From assembly GCA_024364805.1 (NCBI GenBank), contig CM044488.1:128570594-128611770 (forward strand): a DNA stretch of 41,177 nucleotides. Reading direction: 5' to 3'. The notes below the pieces were generated by a model. The model saw only the letters and a program-made list of their open reading frames with translations. It was not told the DNA's origin and searched no databases. The DNA is from Euprymna scolopes. Taxonomy: Eukaryota > Mollusca > Cephalopoda > Sepiida > Sepiolidae. A program made the position numbers and the translations under genes. Shown piece by piece: positions 1-9,504 of the stretch. Each line of letters starts with the position of its first letter. The stretch's first letter is position 1.

Positions 1-29
<29 letters not shown>
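1..29. repeat. (TA)n microsatellite
   Basis: Fourteen or more TA units at the window edge, followed by a short (CA)n-like stretch. It probably continues to the left. Confidence 0.95.
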
Positions 30-31
<2 letters not shown>

Positions 32-164
32 CACACGTACACACACACTTGGAATGATTTCAATATTTTTCCAGATTGCTGTTCTAAATTCCCAATTCCA
101 ATTCTTTTTAAATTTCTGAATATAAATATTTGGTTGAGGGAGGGGAGGGTAGATAATTATTTAG

Positions 165-400
165 CTATTTACGGTATATCAACCCTTTCCAGGTTATTTA
201 ATGTCGAATCCAGTAATTTGGGGAAAGTTTTGTTTCAAGTTCTTTACATCTTTAAATATTTATGATGTTTTGGTTTGCTTTATAAGAAAATTGTTATTTT
301 TGTTTTTGCAGAACATGATTGAATTTTGCAAAGGAAAGAAAAAAGACAATAAATGTTTAGTGCATTTTAGGTCAGAAAGCAGTATTTTCAGAAAACTTGT
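165..400 (+). repeat. Dispersed repeat, copy 1 (MIEFCK repeat)
   Basis: This stretch matches 32757-32975 in the same orientation, from the phrase tttacggtatatcaac through a shared short frame reading MIEFCK followed by lysines, to attttaggtcagaaag. The two copies are well diverged. A third scrap of the starting phrase is at about 40012-40030. No terminal repeats or known protein were recognised, so the class is unknown. Confidence 0.6.
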
Positions 401-674
401 GTAATATGTGCATATATTTGCACACATGTAAAAATACACTTGCAGAGAGGGGTGCGTGATTTATAGATTTAAGTTTTACTAGTAATTAATAAATATTGAT
501 CACTTAATCATTAAATTCTAAACAAAACAATTAAAAGAATCGTTTTTGGCATCGAAAAATAGGCTCAAATTTTTCCGATTCTGATACCCTAAAATGTTCC
601 AATGTTTTCAATTCTCAATTTTGATTGTCTCAAAACTAATATATGAGTGAATGTGGTGAAACCGGTCAGTTGTA

Positions 675-690
675 CCCCCCCCCCCCCCCC
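675..690. repeat. Poly(C) tract
   Basis: Sixteen C in a row; a low-complexity tract. The surrounding 400-1430 is AT-rich sequence with no recognisable gene. Confidence 0.9.
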
Positions 691-1436
691 ATATGAAATC
701 TCTGCTTCATACTTGTAAAATTCTATACATTTTATTAGCAGGAACAAACACAGATTTTTATGTTCATTACAAAAAAGTTTTATTCACAATATTCGCACAC
801 AAAGGGTCAAAACAATTGTATGCAACTATTGCTAATAAAACCAAATTTTTTAAAATGAACATAAAAATGTGTGTCTGTTCCTGGCGAAGTGGTAGATTAA
901 AATATTTATAGCTCTAGTATTGCACTATTGAGCTATCTTAAGGAACTATATTCACCTTTACCAGATTCGTTTTAATATAAACTGTAAAGAGAATAATCTA
1001 CATTGGCTTTTAATGAATTATTAAAGTAGAAGTTGTGAAAAGTTTTAAAAGCTAATAAATGAATTGTAATTAACAGATTTGTTATTATGGATTAGTAAAA
1101 TTTCGAAATAAGTCGTTTATGAACATATTAAGCAACACACAAGTAAGTACAAAGGACAGGGGCACTTTTGTTGGGCATAAAAAGCTCACAAATTATTTTT
1201 TCTCAAAGAAATTTCTTGATTTCTAATCAACAATGTCTAGTTAAGATGAAGTTTTAAAGAGAGAGAGAGAAAATGAAATTCCTTGACAGAATATTAAGTA
1301 TTAGCAATAAATGCCCAACATTATTCGAGTTTTTTTTAAATTTAATTTTTGTTTCACTCATTGATCTCCGCCTTCTCCACACTTCATTCCTTGTAAAGAA
1401 CTTTGAAAGACTAAATAAAATTTCAGAGAAATGCAA

Positions 1437-2325
1437 TCTATATATCTATAAAAGTAAAAGTGTCTGTCTGTCTGTCTGTGTACATTTCCCTATACAATAA
1501 CTCAATTTTAAGTCTACAGACTCGAAATTTAATATACAGGGTATTGAGATTTGGGAAAATCTTTGTAATCGGTTTTCGGCCAGAAATTTATCTGCTAAGG
1601 GATCAAAGTTCAACGATTTGACCTTTGAGAACTATCAAACTCCTCCGACAATTTGGGGTCTAAACACTTGAAATTTTAGATATAGCTTCTTTGAACATAG
1701 ATCTAACTTAATAACTTTATTTGAGCCAAAAACAAATGTTAAGGGGTCATAATAGGGATTAAAGTTTAAAAAGAATTTGACCTCCGCGGTCTATACCAAA
1801 TTACTTAGACAATTTCTGGTCTAAACATTTGCAATTTTACATAAAGGGTATTCCAGAGATAGAGCAAGCTTTTTAATCGGTTTGGGTCGAAAATTTGAGT
1901 TACCAATATATAAATGTATGTATGTTTTCATGTCTGCCTAAAACTTTCAACAGAGGCGACGGATTTTTACAAGATCAGTATCGTTTTGAAATTCGACCTT
2001 TTAGATGACAAATATCGAAAAATTGGCTAAAAACATTAATATATTCACCTTCAACTGGGTATTTTTCTATGGGGGGGAGGGGAGGAGGTCGCTTTTTATT
2101 TTTTTCGCCAATATTTTCGAAAGTCATCCTCTCCTTTCGATTGTTTAGCCTTAATTAAAACCTACGTCACTTCTGGTTTAGCGGTGGTCGTAACAGCAAA
2201 GATGTCATCTCCCCCTTTCCTCCTTTGCAGTACGGGTTCTAGCCTGCCTTCCTACTACCACTTTTTTTTTTTTTTGCTCAACATACACCTCCAAACACCC
2301 AGGCAACACCGGGCACCCATGCTAG
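1437..2325 (+). mobile_element. Non-autonomous Helitron-like element
   Basis: The left edge begins with TC after an A (TCTATATATC, then TATAAAAG and a TCTG run), a typical Helitron 5' start. The right edge is a GC-rich near-hairpin (cccaggcaacaccggg) 6-8 bases before CTAG, followed by a T, which fits the CTRR 3' end and an A/T target. The interior has no Rep/helicase frame. It contains two diverged copies of a module around ctaaacacttgaaatttta (about 1660-1690 and 1820-1850). A second Helitron-like start (atataaatgtatgtatg) at about 1908 suggests a nested or recombined copy. Confidence 0.6.
2066..2090 (+). other. G-rich run, possible G-quadruplex
   Basis: Four closely spaced G tracts (7, 4, 2 and 2 or more G) inside the Helitron-like element. 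Weak evidence only. Confidence 0.25.
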
Positions 2326-2619
2326 TGGTTAATAATATGAGAATAATTGATAAGCATGACAAGAAACTCATTAAATGATGACATGTTTAGAGCACCAAAC
2401 AATATTCATGAATAAGGTCTGATTTAAAGACTGAAATATTGGTACTCTACACATGAGCACATCTCATTGTAACTAGTTTGTTGACATACTTATCCACTAA
2501 TTCCATATATTGACCATTTGAATTATACTTTGGAAAGATAATTCAAGAAATATGAACCATTAAAATAAATCTATTTTCTAAGAATATTGATAAGATGTCA
2601 AACAAAATATCTATATCAA

Positions 2620-2845
2620 AATGAATCGGAAAAGTCTAAGTCGCACGATGATGTTCACTCTACACAGATCTGAACGCTTCTTTCTAAGAACTGCCTGCTT
2701 ATGGAACATTGTTCAGCTGGCTTGCTCCTTGACAGACTACAATATAGTTGCCTTCAAGTTCAATATAAACTAGTTCGGAAAAGTCTGACAATGTTCACTC
2801 TACACAGGTCTGAACGCTTCTGCTCACTCTCCCTAACAACCTGCT
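2620..2845 (+). mobile_element. LINE 3'-end scrap with internal duplication
   Basis: Translation gives RSERFFLRTACLWN and then, in another frame, a YN..FKFNIN pattern. This is the C-terminal signature seen in the better-preserved LINE copies here (FFPRTARLWN...FKCNVNRHL at about 20500-20590 minus; RTAHLWN-like at about 16330). The start is duplicated: a block from cggaaaagtct to tctgaacgcttc occurs at 2627-2674 and again at 2777-2821. Confidence 0.55.
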
Positions 2846-2849
2846 TTTA

Positions 2850-4400
2850 TGGTGCCCAGGTGTACCTCAAAATCATGCGAGACGTAATTTTTTGCGAGAC
2901 TGGACATTAAAAGACCATGGTCACCATCTTGGATCTTTTTGTTTTTCCTTCTCAGCCCGCAGGACAGACAGACACAAGCACGTTTTTGCGATAAATCTTC
3001 TCTATTTTCCCTTCACAAAATATCTATAATCAATAGTTTTTATTTTTGGTTTAAGAAATAGTCATTGTACAAAAATATATTGTATGAACCCCCCTCCCAC
3101 CTTCCCTTGCGAAGTTTAATTGAATTATGGACAGTTTTGTTTAGTTATTACTTTAATTACATGGATTAAAATTATAAAAAGTTGTTTGAAGGTGAAGTGA
3201 CACATAAATGGATTAGAAATATTCCATATATTTTATTTAATGCAAGATTTTAAAGTAAATATGTTCTATTTAATATGAAATCACCATGTGTGTGTGTGTG
3301 GGTGTATGTTATTAAGTTCAAGTATATTGTTATCAACTAAAAACCAATACTTTTTCAAAAGTGCTCAATGCATGTCAAGAAAAAAATGAGTATTCCTTCT
3401 TTCCATTGTATTTTTGATGACATTCTGAGAAAATTTTATTCTAAAGTTATTTTCTGACTGCAAGAATTATTTTGAGTCCTGACAAGACATGGAAATGTTA
3501 AAACATTGATTGATCTGCAAAGACTCCTTACAAGGTTTATATAATTTTATATATGGTGTGAACAAATGAAGATATTGTTCAATAAGATAAGAACACACAT
3601 TGTTCTTAGATCGAATGTGTCAAACAAGGCAGGTGGTTGTTAAACGTTAGAAAAAAGTTCACGCATAAGCAAAGTTTGTAAGTAAATATCTATATAAATA
3701 TTCTGAGAAATAATGGAATTTTTCCCTGAAGTTTACTTATTTTATAGTCATTGTTGGTAGTTTTCATCAGAAATTTTCAAACTCTTTAAATGTTGGTCTT
3801 GTGTTTAAAAATTTAGCAATTCCTTGCAAATAAATAAGTACAGATCTGGTGTTTTGAGGTTTGACAATTTTTCTTTAAAAATCTGAAATTCTTAGGACTT
3901 TTACATGACTAGTATTTTTTATTGCTTGTGATTTTTTAAAAATCTCTATTCTGGTAACAAAAAATAATGAAAATTTTTTATGTATATAGACATTAGAAAA
4001 ACAATGTTACATATTTGAAAATCATTAATTTTACCGTATTTTTCTGTGAAAAAAAAAAAAAATGCCCCTTGAAATTCAAAATATCTCTAATCACTTGAGC
4101 TTTTGTTTCAAGAAAGAAAGTCTTATACAAAATATATTTTTCAAACTGCGGTTGTATGACGCCCACTCCCTTCTTGTGAAATCTGAATGTATGTGAATGT
4201 ATTATTTAACTTCAAAGAACCATAAAATGCTTAAAAATTAAGCTTTTAGGTCTTTTTTTTTTGCTTTTAATTAAGTTAGTATAACCGTTAGGAAAATAGT
4301 ATCTTTATAGCCACCTGCCGATCTTCAGATAATTTTTTTCAACTCTTAGGCACTGTAATCTATGGACCAATGATTGACTCAGGTGCAAAATGAACCTGGC
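2850..4400. other. AT-rich non-coding stretch
   Basis: AT-rich sequence with a (TG)n run at about 3286-3303, an A tract at 4049-4062 and several short homopolymers. No gene or element was recognised, although 2920-3010 may be LINE 3' UTR. Confidence 0.5.
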
Positions 4401-4410
4401 TACAGCTCTG

Positions 4411-4500
4411 AGTGCTGATCACTGAAAAGAATGGGGGGAGGGGGAGAAGGAGCCAGAAAAAACACTATCATGAAGACAATGAGGTTACATTAGACTTAGT
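4411..4500 (+). repeat. 90-bp direct repeat, copy 1
   Basis: Nearly identical to 4969-5059: from agtgctgatcactgaaaag through a G/A-rich tract to acattagacttagt, with about one substitution and one extra G. It contains the palindrome TGATCA. Confidence 0.9.
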
Positions 4501-4968
4501 CTAACCAGATTTGATTGTGCTCCAAATTTTGCTATTTGTTGTGATATTATGCCGATCTTAGATGTGAGGGAAAAATGACCTACTTTGGTATGAGCATGTA
4601 TTGAGCACAAACAACACAAGCATTAAAAGAACAAGATTCGTACTGGAAATCCCTGGGAAAAAGACCAAAACAAAGCTGGCTGGGCAATTACCATCGAGAT
4701 TTCAAGATGGCCAGATTTCATCCTGATTAAAACTGACTGCGTATCGTGAAAGAAGAAAGCTAATGTGGAGCCTGTTGCACAAGATAAAAAGAAAAGAAAT
4801 GAATATATTAATTTTATTTTTATTTGATGCCAGTCAGAAACAATTTTGATGGTCGGTGATGCTATGAAACCACACACACACACCAATTGGTTGCATCCCA
4901 ATAAATCAATTCACAATCATAATTTTGTTTAATTTTGAAAATACCTATATTTCCTTCTTTACTGTCCG

Positions 4969-5059
4969 AGTGCTGATCACTGAAAAGAATGGGGGGGAGG
5001 GGGAGAAGGAGCCAGAAAAAACACTTTCATGAAGACAATGAGGTTACATTAGACTTAGT
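4969..5059 (+). repeat. 90-bp direct repeat, copy 2
   Basis: Second copy of the repeat at 4411-4500. The 468 bases between the copies show no transposon ends or coding sequence. Confidence 0.9.
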
Positions 5060-5167
5060 ATAGTTTATTTGGCTACTCTTCAGAGACAATAAAATATTAA
5101 TAAAAACCAGATAGTATTCCCCCCCAAAAAAAAATAAAAAGGAATATGCTTAAGATAAAAATATATG

Positions 5168-5200
<33 letters not shown>
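5168..5200. repeat. Poly(A) tract
   Basis: Thirty-three A in a row. It could be the tail of a decayed retroposed sequence, but no body was recognised to its left. 5200-6290 is AT-rich with no gene seen. Confidence 0.9.
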
Positions 5201-5202
<2 letters not shown>

Positions 5203-6297
5203 AATTATTTCAAGATTTTCTCAAGATGATCAGTTTAAACATACAAGTACAATATTTGAAAACGTGGTATATGTGTGTAATACTGAAAGAATGTTTATAT
5301 TTTCAAACGAAAGTCGTTCAAAAGAAAGAAAACAAAACATCTTTTCATATCACAAACGCACCACATATTTTCAAATATTGTATTTGTATATTGTTTCTTC
5401 AAATCAATCATCTTGAGACAGTCTTAAGATAAAGATGAATCGTTGATGAACATAAATAATTTTGGCTTTTGTCAAGTCAGAACAGTATTTCCATAATTGT
5501 CATTAGACACACATACAACCAACCAGTTTTCTAGCTCATTCCTTGGCGTCCTTCTCTGAATAATATAAAACTGAAGAACTCCACTTCCTTCTCTTGATTC
5601 TAAAGAAATATCAACTTCTACGGAGAATTATTAATCTAAATACTTTTATGGCATTTCTCAAAGAATTTTGGCCACTGACGAAAATAGTTATATTTTGGGT
5701 TTGTATTAGTATAATCAAATGGCTGGATGTGAATTATGATTGCAGCAAGAATTGCCAAACAATATGCACTGAAAAGTGTAGAAAAAAATAACAAAGCAAC
5801 TTAATTTCAACCAGAATGCAAAAAGCAAATCTTATTTTTTAAAGGAGAATTTAACTTAAAATTTCATCTTGTTTATTTGTGAATCTTAAAAAATCGAAAA
5901 GGAAAAAAAATCGAAAAGAAAAAACTGATCTCAGTTTCTCCAATCGTAGTTTTAAAGCTTTACGAATTCCAAGTACAAATTGAGAGATTAAAACGAGATA
6001 TTTATCAGGCGAAATCAAAGTGGATTTATTTAAGCTAACCTTTTGTTAGATTAAATTGTGTGGATTACTAAAAACAGAACAACCCCCACATCACACGCGC
6101 GCACACATAGATACAATTCTGTTGATGACGTTACAATGATATAATATTTGTACAAATGAACTAAAAATGAATCAGGTCAAATGGGTAGGAAAACAGTAAA
6201 GTATTAGAAACGATTTGAGATATGGCCGAGAACACCATGATGGCCAATATCACAGTGTACCTATTTACAATGCCTCTCCACGGCATGGAGTTAGACA

Positions 6298-6612
6298 CCA
6301 GGGTCGTTTTTTAACGTGGAGAAAAGGTACAAAAATAAAAATTGTCTCAGTCATGAAGGATTTCTCCTCCACTGAAAGAGAACGAGAAATGGAAGTGCCG
6401 CATCTGAAGAACAGATCCTACACTTTGATCTAGGCCAAAAGGCCAATCACAGTGTAGTATCTGTTCTGATGCTACACTTCACTTTTTCTGTCCTCAGTCA
6501 GTGGATGAGAAATCTTTCATGACTGAGACAATTTTTATTTTTGTTCCTATCAAGAGTGTCCCCTTTTTGGGGAACTAGATTTCCCCACATTAAAAACCGA
6601 CCTCGGAGGCAA
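6298..6612. mobile_element. Palindromic fold-back element, family A
   Basis: Two arms pair across a short centre near 6430. The left arm from about 6329 (acaaaaataaaaattgtctc and on) is the reverse complement of the right arm ending at about 6547, roughly 105 bases at about 80-85% identity. The homology continues outward to agggtcg(t)tttttaa on the left and ttaaaaaccgacct on the right, where the right arm carries about 40 extra bases. No transposase frame is present, so it looks like a MITE-type element. A one-arm relative lies at 19295-19418. Confidence 0.75.
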
Positions 6613-6619
6613 GTAACTA

Positions 6620-7576
6620 GGAACATAATGAATGTTTAAAATAATAGAAGAGTTAATACAATTTACTTAAAAGTAGTAAATATTTTTTTTTGTGGAAACA
6701 TCCAAGAAATTAGAAATTAAACAAGAAAAAATTTATATTGCTTGCACATTACCAAAAGCATGGACCTGGCTTGTCCATATGTTGTCACCGTGCACACTGA
6801 ATGATGTCAAAATTACTATTCATCCTTTACGACTCATCTATTTTCAAGTGTATATGTTTATTTCTTTATGATAGGAGGAAAAATAGAGAGGGAGGGAGAG
6901 AGTGAGAGAGTGTGTGTGTGTGTGTGGTGGGAAAGGGGGAGAAAGAGTACGAAAGGAAGAAAGAGAGAGAGAGACACACACACAGAAAAAACATATTTAA
7001 TAATATATAACAAAACCGAATTCAATGGATTATGGGCCGTTTATTATTTGAGCAGAAAACACAAGAATTTTAAAAACTTGCCTTTTGTTAGCAATTGGAT
7101 AGATTTTTTAAATTCTTCAAACCAAAAAATAAAATAAAATTCAACTTTTGAAGAAAAAATCTGTATAATATTCAATTACTAAAAGGAAAAAATCTCAAAC
7201 TTGTCTCAATTTCACTAAACAGATCAACAGCTATTGAAAACAAGTTAAAGAAGTCTGCAATTCTTCCAGATTTCCAAGGATTCTTTGGTGCCAAGTAATT
7301 TTCAAAGGCAGAACTAAGGTAAATAAAATGCAAATAAAACGGAGTAAAATTTGGTGATTGTTAGCAAATGAAAAAAAAGTGCAAAATGGCTTCAGCATAT
7401 ATAAAAAAAAAATTCTCTGTGTGAACACAAGTGTAAGACTGCGTAAAACATCCTCACCAAGGTCGTCATATCAGTTCCGAGTACAAAACGACAAAAGAGG
7501 AAACAAAATAATCCTTCTGAAATAACGATTTTAAATCCAGTTTTAGTGCAACAAAGATATTTTAGACTCTTCCTCA
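6620..7576. other. AT-rich stretch with GA/TG microsatellites
   Basis: Contains a GA- and TG-rich low-complexity block at about 6885-6985. Short frames here look like chance translations. If the proline-rich exon is real, this is the start of its downstream intron. Confidence 0.5.
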
Positions 7577-7723
7577 TTAAATCTTTGAAAGGTTGAGGAG
7601 GGGGAAGTTTTGGAACCGTTCAGGTTTTTGGAAAGAGTGTGAAAGGCATGGAGGCAGAGATGTAAAAATAAAATAGAAAAACTTTTTGGCTTCTTCAATA
7701 TAAAGAATATTGGAACCAATTAC

Positions 7724-8059
7724 CTTGTCCTTCGGAGGTGGTGGAGGTGGCGGGGGTGGCGGATAGAATAAAGATGGTTGGTTGGGCTTTAATGGAGCCA
7801 GTCGAGCAGGGGAGGCACGTTTTTGCATGACTGCCGGTGGTATATATGGTGGATAATATGGTGGTACCTGCGGTGGTACTTGAGGTGGTACGTGTCGTGG
7901 GGCTATTGTTGGTGCTGGCTGTTGTACTGGAGGCGGGTACGGAAATCGCAATGTTTGTCCTGCTGTTGCTGTTGTTCCTGCTGCATTTTCTGAATTGCGA
8001 TCAGGTGCTGGTTGTCTCCACCAATAATATCCAGGATAAGCATTGGGGGGAACAGCCAT
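7724..8059 (-). CDS. Proline-rich first coding exon, possibly an alternative PKA-C N-terminus
   Basis: Starts at an ATG in good context (A at -3, G at +4), with an in-frame TAG a few codons upstream that supports this start. It runs 112 codons and ends ...PPKDK exactly on a codon boundary at a gtaatt donor; beyond the donor the frame drifts into AT-rich, phenylalanine-rich sequence typical of intron. The peptide is proline-rich: YYWW near residue 11, V-P-P-Q repeats at residues 57-65, a PPYY (PPxY, WW-binding type) motif near residue 66, a KRAS site at residues 80-83 matching the basic-basic-x-Ser PKA consensus (followed by Pro), and a run of ten prolines at residues 100-109 after LFY. Such runs can bind profilin, EVH1 or SH3 domains. 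The exon is GC-rich in an AT-rich setting and no known domain is seen. It lies 20 kb downstream of PKA-C exon 2 on the same strand and has the same outgoing phase (0), so it could splice to the same next exon. It may instead open an unrelated gene. Confidence 0.72.
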
Positions 8060-8215
8060 GCTGCAATTCTACGATATTTTCACGTTATCTAGAGCCATCC
8101 TTTGGCACAAATGAAGCCACTAAGCCTCTACTTGCAAATATCAGTAGCAGCAGCAGGAGCAGCAAAAAAATAGAATCAATAGAGTTGAAGGTTGGATTTA
8201 AGCACTAAAGCCAGT
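8060..8215 (-). promoter_or_regulatory. Probable 5' leader of the proline-rich exon
   Basis: Directly upstream of the proline-rich ATG on the minus strand lies sequence richer in GC than its surroundings, with a short CTG-rich run (about 8147-8163) and no in-frame start. No TATA box is obvious. The bases before the ATG read attgcag and could in principle act as an acceptor, but the tract before them is not pyrimidine-rich, so a first exon is the simpler reading. Confidence 0.35.
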
Positions 8216-8669
8216 TGTATTATGCTATGATGAGGCCATTCGGCAACACCTACAAATGAAACCTTCTCAGAGGAGGCGTGTGTGTGTGTTTATCTACTTA
8301 AGCCCTAAGAGCTTTTTGCCTATCGCAGAAGGCATGACAAATTCAATGAGGATATTGATTGGATTATGAGGTTGATTAAATATTTGTGTAGAATTTACAA
8401 AGGAAAATCACAAAGTGAATGGATGCAGAAGAGAGGAGGATGTGAAAATATATATCACTTTAATGTACTTCAACAAATCTAACATGAATAGTTTTAATAA
8501 AATTTCCATAATACTGGCATTTTGTTAGGAACATATACAAGAGTATATCTTAGAAGAGAATGAAGCAATTAAATTTTTTAAATTAAAATATTTAAAACTA
8601 CATCTACCTCCCTGATATTGCCCGGGAGCGGTAACATTTTTATAAAAAATATAATTTTCAAAGATGAAT
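8216..8669. other. Non-coding stretch upstream of the proline-rich exon
   Basis: No gene recognised. A short TG run lies at about 8278-8288. Promoter elements for the proline-rich exon could lie here, but none stands out. Confidence 0.35.
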
Positions 8670-9045
8670 TTATTTATTACTGTTTGGTCATTAAATTATT
8701 AATTGAACTACATTGTATAAAACTATGACTATTTTTTTAAAAATATTAATGTTTTAATCTATTAACATTAGATGTAAAAATTTTTTAATTGTTTTATTAA
8801 CCAAGTATTTGCTAAAATAAATAAATAAATAAATAAATAAAATAAATAATTACAGCCAGTTTAAATGACTTGTAATGACTGTTTAATGGTTTCCAAATTC
8901 CTTTCAAAACTCGATAGGTCACAAAATAATACATTTTTCTTTTCTTTTTTCTTTTTTTTTTTTTCATTATTAGCAAAAGATTAAAATAGCTGATTTATTT
9001 ACAAATGGACTTAAATGAATACCGGTGAATTTTATTTCGTAATTA
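8670..9045 (+). repeat. Dispersed repeat pair, copy 1
   Basis: Diverged match to 23598-23950 in the same orientation. Shared phrases are ggtcat(t/g)aaattatt, ttccaaattcctttcaa, ttaaaatag(c/t)t and the end phrase ccggtg. It includes an (AAAT)n run at about 8816-8846 that copy 2 lacks. Class unknown; no coding capacity. Confidence 0.55.
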
Positions 9046-9339
9046 AATTAAATTTTTAAAATAATAATTTAAAATTTAAAAAAATTCAAATTATAAAAGT
9101 GTGCAATAGTCATGATGCAACTCTTAATGAACAAACTAATTAGAACATAAAACTTATTTTGCAAAAAATCTAGTTTTGTTCGCTGAGATTTTCACGTTTT
9201 TTTTACTGCACTTTCCTGCCTTCTTCAGCAGCATTTTGTCATAATTAGTAACTTTCTGAGAATTTAAAACTTCATGCTGTTATCAAATGATGGAAGAATT
9301 CATGTACGAAATATAAAATAACTTCCTATTTGGATCATC

Positions 9340-9500
9340 CAGACTACTATTCTCATCTGTTCCAGATACTGTAACCTTTGACCTTCAGGTACAACGTTTC
9401 AAACTTGCAACTTCTAGTTAAATCTTGGAATATTTGTCAAATTCAAGAACTCGGAATTTGGAAAGAATCTTTATTTAACCTGAGGTGAAGTGAGAAGTTT
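9340..9500 (+). mobile_element. Fold-back family B, diverged left-arm remnant
   Basis: The phrases cagactactattctcat, ctgtaacctttgaccttcaggt and caaactt follow the order seen in the left arms at 20065-20165 and 29459-29570. The opposite arm was not recognised, so this is a partial or decayed copy. Confidence 0.45.
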
Positions 9501-9504
9501 AGAT

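Noticed and set aside
7837-8208. Plus-strand 123-codon valine/leucine-rich frame
   Set aside because: It is the antisense shadow of the proline-rich exon.
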